Shown: one piece after another, positions 33,925-43,614 of the stretch
How the letters are laid out: each line of letters begins with the position of its first letter
Position numbering within the stretch: position 1 is the first letter of the stretch
Source: JBBROS01 sp963752225
Lineage (GTDB): Bacteria > Pseudomonadota > Alphaproteobacteria > Acetobacterales > Acetobacteraceae
NCBI GenBank assembly: GCA_963752225.1
Contig: CAVVXS010000008.1
Location: forward strand, 1 to 64,000
Length of the DNA: 64,000 nucleotides
Direction: 5' to 3'
Translations under genes and position numbers: made by a program
Notes under the pieces: generated by a model
Told to the model about the DNA's origin: nothing
Seen by the model: the letters and a program-made list of their open reading frames with translations, nothing else
The model's database searches: none

Positions 33925-35316
33925 CTATTGCGCGGCGACGGCGGGGCGGCGCGGCGGGATTCGGCGCGCTTTCAGTTCCTCGGCGATGAGGAAGGCCAGC
34001 TCCAGCGACTGCTCGGCGTTGAGCCGCGGGTCGCAGAACGTCTCGTAGCGCTGGCTCAAGTCCGCCTCCGTCAGCCGGTGGGCGCCGCCGACGCATTCGG
34101 TGACGTTCCGCCCGGTCATCTCCACATGCACGCCGCCGGCCCAGGAGCCTTCGGCGGCGTGGGCGTCGAAGAAGCCGCGCACCTCGGACAGGATCTGGTC
34201 GAAGTTGCGCGTCTTGATCCGGGCGGAGGTGCTTATGGTGTTGCCGTGCATCGGGTCGCACAGCCAGACCACGCGGCAGCCTTCGGCGTGCACCGCGCGC
34301 AGCAGCGGCGGCAGCTTGCGGGCGACATGCTCGGCGCCCATGCGGCTGATGAGGGTGAGGCGGCCGGGCTCGTTGCGCGGGTTCAGCGTCTCGATGAGCT
34401 GCAGGAGGTCGGCGATCTCCGTGGTGGGGCCGACCTTGATGCCGATCGGATTCTCGACCCCGCGCAGGAATTCGACATGGGCGCCGTCCGGCTGCCGCGT
34501 GCGGTCACCGATCCAGAGGAAGTGCGCGGAACAGGCGTACCAACGGCCGCTGGTGCTGTCGACCCGGGTCAGCGCCTGCTCGTACGGCAGCAGCAGGGCT
34601 TCGTGGCTGGTGTAGAAGTCGGTTTCGCGGATCTGCGGGGTGTTGAGGCTGCTGACGCCGCAGGCGGCCATGAAGGCCAGCGTCTCGTCGATGCGCCCCG
34701 ACAGGTCCTGGTAGCGGGCGGCCAGCGGGGAGCGGGCGGCGAAATCCAGGTTCCAGCGATGCACCTCGTGCAGGTCAGCATAGCCGCCGACGGCGAAGGC
34801 GCGCAGCAAGTTGAGCGTGCCGGCCGATTGAAAGTAGCCGGTCTCCATCCGCGCCGGGTCGGGCAGGCGGGCGGCCTCGGTGAAATCGGGGCCGTTGACG
34901 ATGTCGCCGCGGTAGGACGGCAGGCTGACGCCGTCCACCGTCTCGGTGTCGGACGAGCGGGGCTTGGCGTATTGCCCGGCCATGCGGCCCATCTTCACCA
35001 CCGGCACGCTGGCGCCGAAGGTCAGCACGACGGCCATCTGCAGCAGCACCCGGAAGGTGTCGCGGATGACGTTGGCGGTGAAGTCGCCGAAGCTTTCGGC
35101 GCAGTCGCCGCCTTGCAGCACGAAGGCGCGGCCGTCGGCGGCGAGCGCCAGGGCCGCCTTCAGCCGCCGCGCTTCGCCGGCGAACACCAGCGGCGGATAG
35201 GTGCCGAGCCGCCGCTCCATCGCGTCCAGCGCCACCGGGTCGGGGTAGGCGGGCAACTGCTTGGCCGGCTTGCCGCGCCAGCTCTCCGGGCTCCAGCCCG
35301 GCGTCGTCTTGGTCAT
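33925..35316 (-). CDS. class II 3-deoxy-D-arabino-heptulosonate-7-phosphate (DAHP) synthase
   Basis: A 463-residue enzyme for the first step of the shikimate pathway (phosphoenolpyruvate plus erythrose 4-phosphate). Class II hallmarks: WSPESWRGKPAKQLPAY at the N-terminus, FVLQGGDCAESF, KMGRMAGQYAKPRSS, ENPIGIKVGPTT, WLCDPMHGNT and GGVHVEMTGRNVTEC. The cysteine in GGDCAE, the histidine in DPMHG and the glutamate in HVEMTG are the expected metal ligands. First gene of the leftward group with the NAD-salvage genes; divergent from the efflux pair. Confidence 0.94.
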   Translation of the reverse strand: MTKTTPGWSPESWRGKPAKQLPAYPDPVALDAMERRLGTYPPLVFAGEARRLKAALALAADGRAFVLQGGDCAESFGDFTANVIRDTFRVLLQMAVVLTFGASVPVVKMGRMAGQYAKPRSSDTETVDGVSLPSYRGDIVNGPDFTEAARLPDPARMETGYFQSAGTLNLLRAFAVGGYADLHEVHRWNLDFAARSPLAARYQDLSGRIDETLAFMAACGVSSLNTPQIRETDFYTSHEALLLPYEQALTRVDSTSGRWYACSAHFLWIGDRTRQPDGAHVEFLRGVENPIGIKVGPTTEIADLLQLIETLNPRNEPGRLTLISRMGAEHVARKLPPLLRAVHAEGCRVVWLCDPMHGNTISTSARIKTRNFDQILSEVRGFFDAHAAEGSWAGGVHVEMTGRNVTECVGGAHRLTEADLSQRYETFCDPRLNAEQSLELAFLIAEELKARRIPPRRPAVAAQ

Positions 35317-35543
35317 GTCCGCTCTCCACGGGCCGAACCGGCTTTATGCGGCATCGGCGTCCGGTGCGCCACAATTCTGCGGCAAGGGAGGTCTGCAGGG
35401 TTGGAACCCGGCGTCGGACGGCGGCCCCGTTCACGTTTGCGGCGACGATGCCATCTGTAATGCTGCACTTGCGTTGAAACCGCCGCACTGACAATTGGCC
35501 GCCGGATCCTCCGAGTTGGCGACCGCCGGACCGGAGAGATGGG

Positions 35544-36797
35544 ATGGCCGAGGCCGAGACGAAGACGCTGCCCAGGGATGAGCGTGATCAGCCCGGGGCG
35601 CGGCCGCGGGAGAAGGCGCTCGATCCCGGCGAGCGGGACAAGGACCGCGGCGGCCAACCGAACGGCCAAGGCGAGGGCGGCAAGTCCGAGCCCGCCGAGG
35701 ACGAGCGCAAGGGCCGGCGCCGCACCTGGCTGATCCGCATCGTCTTCCTGCTGGTGCTGGTCGCGGCGGCGATCGGCGCCACGATCTATTGGCTGTCCAC
35801 CCGCGGCACCGTGAGCACTGACGACGCGTATACCGACGGGCGCGCGGTCAGCATCGCGCCCCGCGTGTCGGGCTACGTGATCGAGCTGGCGGTCAACGAC
35901 AACCAGTTCGTGCACAAGGGCGACGTGCTGATCCGCATCGACCCGCGCGATTATCAGGCGGCACGCGATCAGGCGGCCGGAACGGTGGCGATCGCCAAGG
36001 GGCAGCTCGCCGGCTCGGTGGCGGCGCTCGAGCGGGCCAAGGTGACGTTCCCGGCGCAACTCGCGGCCGCCCAGGGCAATCTGGCGATTGCGCAGGGCAA
36101 CCTCTTCCGTGCCCAGACCGACTACCGCCGGCAGCACGGCATCAGCAAGGACGCCACCACCCAGGAGAGCGTGGACGCCTCGACCGCGGCGCTGCGCCAG
36201 GCCGAGGGCCAGGTGAAGCAGGCCGAGGCGCAGGTGACGCAAGCGACGCCGGTGCCGCAGAACATCGACGAGGCGGCGGCGCAGCGCGACCAGATCTCCG
36301 GCCAGGTGCAGCAGGCCGAGGCGCAACTGGCGCAGGCCGATCTCAACCTCGGCTATACCGTGGTGCGGGCGCCGCAGGATGGCTGGGTGACCCGGCGCAA
36401 CGTCGAGGTCGGCACCTATGCGCAGCCGGGCGCGGCCATCATGAGCCTCGTCAGCCCCGAGGTCTGGGTCACCGCCAACTTCAAGGAGGACCAGCTCGAC
36501 CTGATGCGGCCGGGCCAGACGGCGACTATCAGCGTCGACGCATACGGCGGCCTGAAGCTGCAGGGACACGTGGACAGCGTGCAACTCGGCTCCGGCAGCC
36601 GGTTCAGCGCCTTCCCGGCCGAGAACGCGACCGGCAACTTCGTCAAGATCGTGCAGCGGGTTCCGGTCAAGATCATCATCGACAGCGGGCTCGACCCGAA
36701 GGTGCCGTTGCCGCTCGGGATCTCGGTCGAGCCCACGGTGACGGTGAGCGGCGCCACGCCGCCCAGCCGGAGCGGCGCCGCGCCGCCAGCTCCATGA
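35544..36797 (+). CDS. HlyD/EmrA-type membrane fusion protein
   Basis: A 417-residue periplasmic adaptor. A highly charged, probably disordered cytoplasmic head (1-60) precedes one membrane segment (about 62-84, IRIVFLLVLVAAAIGATIYWL). Then come the lipoyl/barrel region (TDDAYTDGRAVSIAPRVSGYV), a coiled-coil hairpin (about 130-250, rich in AEAQ repeats) and NLGYTVVRAPQDGWVTRRNV. It should link the downstream MFS pump to an outer-membrane channel for drug or metabolite efflux. GGAGAG precedes the ATG. It overlaps the pump gene by 4 bp. Confidence 0.92.
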   Translation: MAEAETKTLPRDERDQPGARPREKALDPGERDKDRGGQPNGQGEGGKSEPAEDERKGRRRTWLIRIVFLLVLVAAAIGATIYWLSTRGTVSTDDAYTDGRAVSIAPRVSGYVIELAVNDNQFVHKGDVLIRIDPRDYQAARDQAAGTVAIAKGQLAGSVAALERAKVTFPAQLAAAQGNLAIAQGNLFRAQTDYRRQHGISKDATTQESVDASTAALRQAEGQVKQAEAQVTQATPVPQNIDEAAAQRDQISGQVQQAEAQLAQADLNLGYTVVRAPQDGWVTRRNVEVGTYAQPGAAIMSLVSPEVWVTANFKEDQLDLMRPGQTATISVDAYGGLKLQGHVDSVQLGSGSRFSAFPAENATGNFVKIVQRVPVKIIIDSGLDPKVPLPLGISVEPTVTVSGATPPSRSGAAPPAP

Positions 36798-38401
36798 GCG
36801 GCGCGGCCGAGACGGAGGCCTCCGACCGGGCTTGGAAGCCGAAGACGAACCCTTGGCTGATCGCGATCGTGGTCACCTTGGCGGCGTTCATGGAGATCCT
36901 CGACACCACCATCGTCAACGTCAGCCTGCCGCACATCGCCGGCACGGTGTCGGCGAGCTACGACGACGCGACCTGGACGCTCACGTCCTACCTGGTGGCG
37001 AACGGGATCGTGCTGCCGATCTCGGGCTTCATCGGCCGGGTGATCGGGCGCAAGCGCTACTTCCTGATCTGCATCGCGATGTTCACCGTGTGCTCGTTCC
37101 TGTGCGGCATCGCCAACAGCCTGCCCGAGCTGGTGATGTTCCGGCTGCTGCAGGGGTTCTTCGGCGGCGGGCTGCAGCCCAACCAGCAGGCGATCATCCT
37201 CGACACCTTCGAGCCGTCGCAGCGCGGCAAGGCGTTTTCCGTCGTGTCGATCGCGGTCATCGTCGCACCGGTGATCGGGCCGACGCTGGGCGGCTGGATC
37301 ACCGACACCTATACCTGGCGATGGATCTTCCTGATCAACGTGCCGATCGGGATCGCGGCGTTCTTCCTCAACGCCGCGATGGTGGAGGACCCGCCCTGGG
37401 TGAAGCGGCGCCAGGGCAAGGCGGGGGGCAAGGTCAAGGTCGACTGGGTCGGGCTCAGCCTGATCGCGATCGGGCTCGGCAGCCTGCAGATCATGCTCGA
37501 CCGCGGCGAGGACAATGACTGGTTCAGCTCCGGCTTCATCCGCCTGTTCGCGATCCTGGCGGCGGTCGGCATCTCGGGCGCGATCGTCTGGCTGCTGACG
37601 ACCAAGCAGCCGATCGTCAACCTGCGCGCGTTTGCCGACCGGAACTTCGCGCTGGGATCGGTCATGATCGTGGGCATCGGCGCGATCCTGTATTCCAGCG
37701 CGGTGCTGCTGCCGCAATTGGCGCAGCAGCGGCTGGGCTACACCGCGACCTGGGCCGGGCTGATCCTGTCGCCGGGCGGGCTCGTGATCATCGCCCTGAT
37801 CCCATTTGTAGGCCGCTACCTGCTGCCCAACATCCAGACGCGGTTCATCATCGGCTTCGGCTTCTTTTCGCTCGGCTGCGCGCTGATCTATGCCGCGACG
37901 CTGGCGCCCAACATCGACTTCCGCACGCTGGGCCTGATGCGGGCGGCGCAGACGTTCGGGCTGGCGTTCCTGTTCGTGCCGAACAGCACCATCAGCTACT
38001 CGACCCTGCCGCGCGAGCTGAACAGCGATGCGAGCTCGCTCTACGTGATGCTGCGCAACGTGTCGGGATCGATCGGCATCTCGCTCTCGACCGCGCTGGT
38101 GCAGCAGCAAACGCAGCGCGAGCAGGCGCGGCTGGTGCAATACATGTCCCCGCTCTGGCAGCCGTACAACGACACGTTGGCGCGCATGGAGCGGACGATC
38201 ACATCGCTCGGGCAGAGTGCCGAGCAGGCGCATCAGACGGCGGTGGGCATGATGTATCAGACGCTCACGCTGCAATCCGCGATCAAGGCCTATTCCGACG
38301 TATTCCAATACTGCGCCATCGCGGCGTTCTGTATCGTGCCGATCACCTTCCTGTTCCGCGGCACGAGCGCGGGCGGCAAGGAAGCGCCGGCGGCGCACTG
38401 A
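36794..38401 (+). CDS. DHA2-family MFS drug exporter (EmrB-like)
   Basis: A 535-residue transporter with about 14 hydrophobic segments. Motif C and family landmarks: AFMEILDTTIVNVSLPHIAG (antiporter motif D1), GRVIGRKRYFLI, FRLLQGFFGGGLQP, and PVIGPTLGGWITDTYTWRWIFLINVPIG. It forms an EmrAB-type pump with the membrane fusion protein it overlaps. The outer-membrane partner is not encoded here. No regulator is adjacent. Confidence 0.93.
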   Translation: MSGAAETEASDRAWKPKTNPWLIAIVVTLAAFMEILDTTIVNVSLPHIAGTVSASYDDATWTLTSYLVANGIVLPISGFIGRVIGRKRYFLICIAMFTVCSFLCGIANSLPELVMFRLLQGFFGGGLQPNQQAIILDTFEPSQRGKAFSVVSIAVIVAPVIGPTLGGWITDTYTWRWIFLINVPIGIAAFFLNAAMVEDPPWVKRRQGKAGGKVKVDWVGLSLIAIGLGSLQIMLDRGEDNDWFSSGFIRLFAILAAVGISGAIVWLLTTKQPIVNLRAFADRNFALGSVMIVGIGAILYSSAVLLPQLAQQRLGYTATWAGLILSPGGLVIIALIPFVGRYLLPNIQTRFIIGFGFFSLGCALIYAATLAPNIDFRTLGLMRAAQTFGLAFLFVPNSTISYSTLPRELNSDASSLYVMLRNVSGSIGISLSTALVQQQTQREQARLVQYMSPLWQPYNDTLARMERTITSLGQSAEQAHQTAVGMMYQTLTLQSAIKAYSDVFQYCAIAAFCIVPITFLFRGTSAGGKEAPAAH

Positions 38402-38410
38402 CGGCGCCGT

Positions 38411-38428
38411 CCGTGCCGGGCTGCACGG
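38411..38428. terminator. short hairpin between convergent genes
   Basis: CCGTGC and GCACGG form a 6-bp stem with a 6-nt loop in the 40-bp gap between the efflux pump gene and the convergent dehydratase gene. Weak, without a U-tract. Confidence 0.3.
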
Positions 38429-38441
38429 CTGGCAGCGTTCG

Positions 38442-39431
38442 TCAGGCGGCCAGGGCGCGGGTGAACACGGGCGGGTCGACGTTGCCGCCGCTCAGCACCA
38501 CGCCGATGGTGCGGCCGAGCGTCGGGTGCGCACCGCGGGACAGCCGCCCGGACAGCAGCGCGGCCAGGGCGACGGCGCCGCCGGGCTCGAGCACCAGCTT
38601 CAGGTGAGTGAAGGCGAAGCGGATTGCCGCCAGCACTTCGTCGTCGGTGACCGCGACCCCGCCGGCCAGGCGCGGCCGGTTGATCGCGAACGTCAGCTCG
38701 CCCGGGGTCGCCGACAGCAGCGCGTCGCACAGCGTCGAGAAGCCGGGCGCGTTGGTTTCACGCTGCCCGGAGGCGAGCGAGCGAATGGTGTCGTCCGCAC
38801 CCTCCGGCTCGACGGCCAGCACGCGAGTGCCGGGCGAGGCGTAATCGACCGCCAGCGCGCAGCCGGCAATCAGCCCGCCGCCGCCGGTGCAGACCAGCAG
38901 CTCGTCCAACCGGTGCCCGGCGGCGGCCGCGTCCTCGATCAGCTCGAGCGCCAGCGTGCCTTGGCCGGCGATGATGTGCGGGTGGTCGAACGGCGGGATC
39001 AGGGTGGCGCCGGTACGGTTGGCGTGGTCCTGCGCAAGCCCGGCGCGGTCGGCGGTCAGGCGCTCGAAGGGGATGATGGTGGCGCCCCAGCGGCGGGTCG
39101 CGTCCACTTTGATCTGCGGCGCGTCGGCGGGCATGAACACCGTGGCGGGCGCGCCGACCGCGGCGGCAGCGGCGGCGAGGGCCTGGCCGTGATTGCCGGA
39201 GGAGTGGGTGACGACGCCGGCCCGCCGCCCGGCTTCGTCGAGCTGCAGGGCGGCGTTGCTGGCGCCGCGGAACTTGAAGCTGCCGGTGCGCTGCAGGCAC
39301 TCGGGCTTGACCAGGACGGTGGCGCCGGTGAGCTGGTCCAGCATGGCGCTGCTGATCATTGGCGTGCGGGTGACGACACCGGTCAGACGCCGTGCGGCGG
39401 CGGCCACGTCGTCCGGGGTGGGAAGCTGCAT
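38442..39431 (-). CDS. threonine/serine dehydratase (PLP fold type II)
   Basis: A 329-residue PLP enzyme of the tryptophan synthase beta family. The cofactor lysine is K53 in QRTGSFKFRGASNA; the phosphate loop is TGGGGLIAGCAL and SSGNHGQALA binds substrate. It is short and has no C-terminal ACT regulatory domain, so it resembles catabolic threonine dehydratases or serine racemases rather than the isoleucine-biosynthetic enzyme. Expected products are 2-oxobutyrate or pyruvate plus ammonia. Single gene, convergent with the efflux pair. Confidence 0.88.
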   Translation of the reverse strand: MQLPTPDDVAAAARRLTGVVTRTPMISSAMLDQLTGATVLVKPECLQRTGSFKFRGASNAALQLDEAGRRAGVVTHSSGNHGQALAAAAAAVGAPATVFMPADAPQIKVDATRRWGATIIPFERLTADRAGLAQDHANRTGATLIPPFDHPHIIAGQGTLALELIEDAAAAGHRLDELLVCTGGGGLIAGCALAVDYASPGTRVLAVEPEGADDTIRSLASGQRETNAPGFSTLCDALLSATPGELTFAINRPRLAGGVAVTDDEVLAAIRFAFTHLKLVLEPGGAVALAALLSGRLSRGAHPTLGRTIGVVLSGGNVDPPVFTRALAA

Positions 39432-39555
39432 CGGCGGTCCTCGGCAAAACGGAAGGCCGGCAGGTTAGGACCGAACGAGCCGGTCACCAACCTGCCGGCC
39501 CCGGGGCCGAGAGGTGCGGTCTGCTGCGAGGGCAGACCGCTTCGAGGGAGGTTCG

Positions 39556-41709
39556 CTACGAGGGCGAGCCGACCACCCGGATGCGGGCCATCATGCCGCC
39601 GTCTTCATGCTCGAGGATGTGGCAGTGGTAGACGAAGTCGCCGACCTCGTGGAACGGGATCTCGACGATGATCGGCTTGGGGCGGCAAAGCCCGTTCAGC
39701 GCCGCGTCGATGGTCCCATCGCACCCATCGGTGACCGCGGCCCGCGGCAGCGGCACGTTGTCGTGCAGTACGATGCCGTCCGCGGTGGTGGTGGGGATGA
39801 CGGTGCCCGGCACGGCGCCGCCCTGGAGCAAGCGGAACCGGGTCTGGTGGATGTGGAAGTTATGGTCCTCGTCGGTCAGGTTATAGACCTCCCAGGTTTC
39901 CTTGACCGCGGCGCCCTTGGGCCCGAGCGGCACGCAGACGGTGGTGGTGGTCGGGTCGAACACGCTGATCGCCTTGCGGCTGCCGGCGACTTCGCGGCCC
40001 TTGTCGTCGATGGTCGCATAGCCCAGCCCGAACCCGTCGTGACCCGGCGTCGGATTGCCGAAGTAGATGCGGCGGCGATAGCCGGGCGGCAGCGGGACGC
40101 AGTCGGGCGAGCTGCGCAGGCCGAGCTTCAGCGCCGGGTCGATGGCGATGGAGGCGGCTTGCACCAGGCTGCCGGGGTTGGCGGTGCCGGTGACGGGCAG
40201 GGCGGCGGCGGCCCGGGCCGTGTCGAGGCTGGCCAAGGTCATGGAGCCGCGCGGGCGTAGTTCCGCCGGGCCCATCAGGGCGCCGGTGGCGGCCAGCGCA
40301 TTCTTGGCCTGATCGCCGACCGCGACCGGGGGCAGGGTGCCGGCGCCGCCGCCGAAGGTGACGTGGGCGAGGTTGATCGCCGGCCAGCTATCGCCGCCGG
40401 TGAAGTAGAGGTCGGTATGGAACGTGGCCGAGGTGCTGCCTTGCGGGACGACGCGGACCTGCGCCCGGGCGCTCGGCATCAGCTTCAGGAAGGTGGTGCA
40501 AAGGCCGGCCGGGCCGCCCGCCGCCTGTTCGCCGGGGCAGGGAACGGGGTGCACTTTGCCGCCGAACAATTGCTCCATCACCGCCTGGCCGCGGCTGCTG
40601 AGGGCGAGGCTGTCGATGGCGACGCCGTCGATCGACAGCACCTGCATCAGCACCGGCTTGCCGGTCTTGTCGTCGCCTACCGACAATTGGTAGGAGCGGC
40701 TGCCGGCGGAGTTGAGGATCTGCCAGACTTCGCCGGCCGGGTTGACGGCGATCTCCGGGTAGACCTGGCCGTTGACGGTGTGGAACCACTTGCCGCCGGT
40801 GTAATCGGTGTCGCCGGCGACGCCGGCGCAGAACCCGGGCGTCGACACGGGTGGCGTATCGGACGGGGGATCGCCGCAGAAGGTCGGCTCCTGCTGCGTG
40901 TTCAGGACATTGGTCGCGAGCACCTGCGTGTCCTTCAGCACGAGGTGGCGGACGCTGCCGGCGCGGATCTGGCTGGCGCAGGCGGCGTCGGCGCAGAGGT
41001 CCTCGGGCTTGCCGATGGTGATGATCCCCGACAGCCCGGCGGTGACCTGGTTCAGCGCCACGCCGTGCAGATGCGGATGGAACCAGAACAGGCCGGAGGT
41101 GTGGTTGGCCGGGATCTGGATCGCGTAGTCGACCGCGCCGATGGCCACGTCCATGTCGGGATGGCCGCCGCCGTGACCGCCATGCGCGGCCGCAGCCAGC
41201 GTGGCCGGTGGCGTCATCGAGTTGGCGGGGTTGCGAAGTTCAAGGAACACGTAGTCGCCGTAGGGATCGTTCGGACCCTCGGCGCGGTGCGGCTCGACCA
41301 CCAGGCCATGCGTGTGCAGGTTGGTGGGGTTGGCGATCAGCGCCGGGTTGTCGGCGACGTGCTTGGCGTCGATTGCCGGCGGCAGGTTGTTGACCAGGCG
41401 GATCTTCAGCGTGTCGCCCTGGGTGAGTTGCAGCCGCACGCCGCCGAGCGGCTGCGCGCTGCCGGCCGGGCAAGCATTCTGGTTGGGTGCGGTGCGCGGG
41501 CAAACCGTGTAGACCCAGGCGTTGGTGGTCAGCTTGTCGACGATGGTGGTGGGCACCGCGGCGGCCACCATCACGATGTCCAGCACGCCGCTCTTGTTGC
41601 TGGTGAACACAGGTGGGTCGTTCAGCGGCGCCGCGATGGCGGCCACCGGCGTCAGGATCGACAGCATGAGCGCGGCCCGACCGAACTTGATCTTCGCATG
41701 TCGCAACAT
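39556..41709 (-). CDS. periplasmic multicopper oxidase
   Basis: A 717-residue multicopper oxidase with a Sec signal (ALMLSILTPVAAIAAP). All four copper-binding elements are visible: NLHTHGL, LFWFHPHLHG, DHNFHIHQTRF and FVYHCHILEHEDGGMM. A histidine/glycine-rich loop HGGHGGGHPDMD (about residue 170) may help bind metal. The length exceeds typical laccases because of long inserts between the second and third cupredoxin domains. The substrate may be metal ions (Cu, Mn, Fe) or phenolics. The upstream 130 bp are AT-rich for this genome and probably hold its promoter. Confidence 0.92.
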   Translation of the reverse strand: MLRHAKIKFGRAALMLSILTPVAAIAAPLNDPPVFTSNKSGVLDIVMVAAAVPTTIVDKLTTNAWVYTVCPRTAPNQNACPAGSAQPLGGVRLQLTQGDTLKIRLVNNLPPAIDAKHVADNPALIANPTNLHTHGLVVEPHRAEGPNDPYGDYVFLELRNPANSMTPPATLAAAAHGGHGGGHPDMDVAIGAVDYAIQIPANHTSGLFWFHPHLHGVALNQVTAGLSGIITIGKPEDLCADAACASQIRAGSVRHLVLKDTQVLATNVLNTQQEPTFCGDPPSDTPPVSTPGFCAGVAGDTDYTGGKWFHTVNGQVYPEIAVNPAGEVWQILNSAGSRSYQLSVGDDKTGKPVLMQVLSIDGVAIDSLALSSRGQAVMEQLFGGKVHPVPCPGEQAAGGPAGLCTTFLKLMPSARAQVRVVPQGSTSATFHTDLYFTGGDSWPAINLAHVTFGGGAGTLPPVAVGDQAKNALAATGALMGPAELRPRGSMTLASLDTARAAAALPVTGTANPGSLVQAASIAIDPALKLGLRSSPDCVPLPPGYRRRIYFGNPTPGHDGFGLGYATIDDKGREVAGSRKAISVFDPTTTTVCVPLGPKGAAVKETWEVYNLTDEDHNFHIHQTRFRLLQGGAVPGTVIPTTTADGIVLHDNVPLPRAAVTDGCDGTIDAALNGLCRPKPIIVEIPFHEVGDFVYHCHILEHEDGGMMARIRVVGSPS

Positions 41710-41845
41710 GAAATTCCCGCCTTCATTCCGAAAATGTTATGTCCAGAAGAATGCCAGGGCGCCGGGAGGGCTTAAACAAATTTCGTCTTGTCGATGGAAT
41801 AGATCAGTAATCGATATGGTGTAGCCCTGCCGCGGGCCGCGCGGG

Positions 41846-43357
41846 TCAGCGCGGCGGGGCCGGCAACTGGGCTGCAGCCGCGCCGGGCCGCAGCACGACG
41901 CGGAATGCCCGATACGTTTCGGCCTCGACCGGCTGGCCGGTGCTCCGTTTGCGCGCAAGCAGCCCGAGCGGTTCGGCCGAAGACCAGATGGCCGGGTCAG
42001 GCGGTTCCCGCCGCCGCGTGCTGAGGAGCAGCAGCCCGGCATCCGGCCCGACGGCGGCGGGCGGCAGCGTGAACAGGGTCCATCGCGGCTCGGCGCCGAG
42101 GACGGGCATGGCCCGCTCGGACCAGGCGAGCGATGCGGCCAGGCCATACTCTTCGCCGGCCAGGAACGTGGCTCCGGAGCGCCGGGCCAGATCCGCCGCG
42201 TCCTGCGCCAAGCCGGGCCAGCCGGCCAAGCGCAGCGTCGGATCGAGCGAGCGCGACAGCGGCAGCGGCCCCCATGCGGCCTGGAGGTAGATGGCGGCCG
42301 TCAGCACGGCGCCGATCGCCACGCCGGGACGGAACAGCGCGGCGCGCAGCCCCGGTGCGGCGACGGACGCCGCCAGTGCGGCGCCCGGGTAGAGCACGGC
42401 CGCCCAGTTTGCCTGGACCCGGTCGCCGAGCGCGTGCTGCACGAACAATGCCGCACCGGGGATGACCAGCGTCGCGACCAGACCGTCGGCCGGATGCCGC
42501 CAGCGGCGGGTGGCCGCAGCCACGCCGGCCACCATCAGCACGAACAGCAGCGGGGTGGCGAGGCCGAACTGTCCGGCCACGAGCTCGGCCTCGAAGCGGG
42601 CGGCGCGCGACGGGTCGAATGCGCCGGCGCGCCCGCCCTGCTTGACGAAGCTGGCCCAGCCATGGCCGGCGTTCCACTCGAGCACCGGCAGGAACAGCAG
42701 CACCGCCAGCCCGCCGCCCGCAAAGGGCCAAGGTGACCGCAACGCCGGCCGCATCGGCGGCGTGAGCAGCCACAGGGCGATGCCGGGACCCAGCAGCGCC
42801 GCCGTATACTTGCTGTCGAGCGCCAGGCCGGCGGCCGCGCCGACCGCGAGCCACCACCATGGTGCGCCCCCGGCCGCAAGCCGCGCCAAGGCCCAGGCCG
42901 CCACCGTCCAGAAGAACAGCAGCGGCGTGTCGGGCGTCATCGTAACGGCGCCCGCGCCCAGCATCAGCGTCGCATTCAGCAGCACCGCCGCGCGCAGCCC
43001 GGCGCCGCGATCGGGAAACAGGGTCTCGCCCGCGCGCGCCAGCAGCACCGTCCCGAGCGCCGCCGAGAGCGGGGCGAGCAGCCGCACGCCGAGCGCGGTG
43101 TCGCCGGCCAGCGCGGTGCCGAGCCGGATCCACAGCGCCACCATCGGCGGATGGTCGAGAAAGCCCGGCGCCAGCGCACGCGACCACACCCAGTAGTACA
43201 ACTCGTCGGGCGACAGCGGCATGGCGGCGGCGGCGGCCAAGCGGAGAACGGTGAGCAGCAGGAGCGCGGCCCCGGCCCGATGCTCACGCCAAGCCTCACG
43301 CGAACCTAGGGGGGAACGGGTTTGTCGGGCCGGTGTTTGTGCTGCATCACCGGTCAA
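41846..43357 (-). CDS. GT39/PMT-type polyprenyl-phosphate-sugar glycosyltransferase
   Basis: A 503-residue protein with about 10-12 hydrophobic segments. The N-terminal luminal loop has the catalytic acidic motif of GT-C enzymes: MPLSPDELYYWVWSRAL and FLDHPPMVALWIRLG. Later VTMTPDTPLLFFWT and ALDSKYTAALLGPG are typical of ArnT/PMT relatives. It likely moves a sugar from an undecaprenyl carrier to lipid A, protein or polysaccharide in the periplasm. The only in-frame start that keeps the first membrane segment is a TTG at 43357, just 12 bases from the divergent lipoprotein ATG, so the true start is uncertain. Confidence 0.82.
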   Translation of the reverse strand: MTGDAAQTPARQTRSPLGSREAWREHRAGAALLLLTVLRLAAAAAMPLSPDELYYWVWSRALAPGFLDHPPMVALWIRLGTALAGDTALGVRLLAPLSAALGTVLLARAGETLFPDRGAGLRAAVLLNATLMLGAGAVTMTPDTPLLFFWTVAAWALARLAAGGAPWWWLAVGAAAGLALDSKYTAALLGPGIALWLLTPPMRPALRSPWPFAGGGLAVLLFLPVLEWNAGHGWASFVKQGGRAGAFDPSRAARFEAELVAGQFGLATPLLFVLMVAGVAAATRRWRHPADGLVATLVIPGAALFVQHALGDRVQANWAAVLYPGAALAASVAAPGLRAALFRPGVAIGAVLTAAIYLQAAWGPLPLSRSLDPTLRLAGWPGLAQDAADLARRSGATFLAGEEYGLAASLAWSERAMPVLGAEPRWTLFTLPPAAVGPDAGLLLLSTRRREPPDPAIWSSAEPLGLLARKRSTGQPVEAETYRAFRVVLRPGAAAAQLPAPPR

Positions 43358-43369
43358 AGGCGTCGTCCC

Positions 43370-43609
43370 ATGCGTTCAGGAATTGCGTTGCTGGTCTGCG
43401 TGGGGCTGGTCTGCGTGGGGCTGGCCGGGTGCGGCGAGGCCGGCGGGCCGCCGCTGGTGTCGGCGCAATATCCGCCGGGGACGGGCGAGGTCAATTCCAA
43501 GAGCGAGCCGCAGCCGCTCGGCAGCTTGCCGCCCGGGGCCGCCAACATCGGGCCGGGGCCGGGCGGGTTTCAGCCAAACTATCTGAGCTGGACGTTCGGG
43601 GCGCGCTGA
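43370..43609 (+). CDS. small predicted lipoprotein
   Basis: A 79-residue protein with a short signal sequence (LLVCVGLVCVGLAG) and a lipobox ending in cysteine (GLAGC), followed by a Gly/Pro-rich, structureless tail. It would be lipid-anchored in the envelope. The function is not recognisable. AAAGGCG precedes the ATG. It ends 5 bases before the stop of the convergent Lrp-type gene. In the signal region the DNA repeats GTGGGGCTG twice in tandem. Confidence 0.68.
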   Translation: MRSGIALLVCVGLVCVGLAGCGEAGGPPLVSAQYPPGTGEVNSKSEPQPLGSLPPGAANIGPGPGGFQPNYLSWTFGAR

Positions 43610-43614
43610 GTGCC

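Noticed and set aside
35544..38401. HlyD-like plus transporter pair as the type I secretion system for the RTX proteins
   Set aside because: The partner is a 14-segment DHA2 MFS pump, not an ABC exporter; EmrAB-type drug efflux explains it better.
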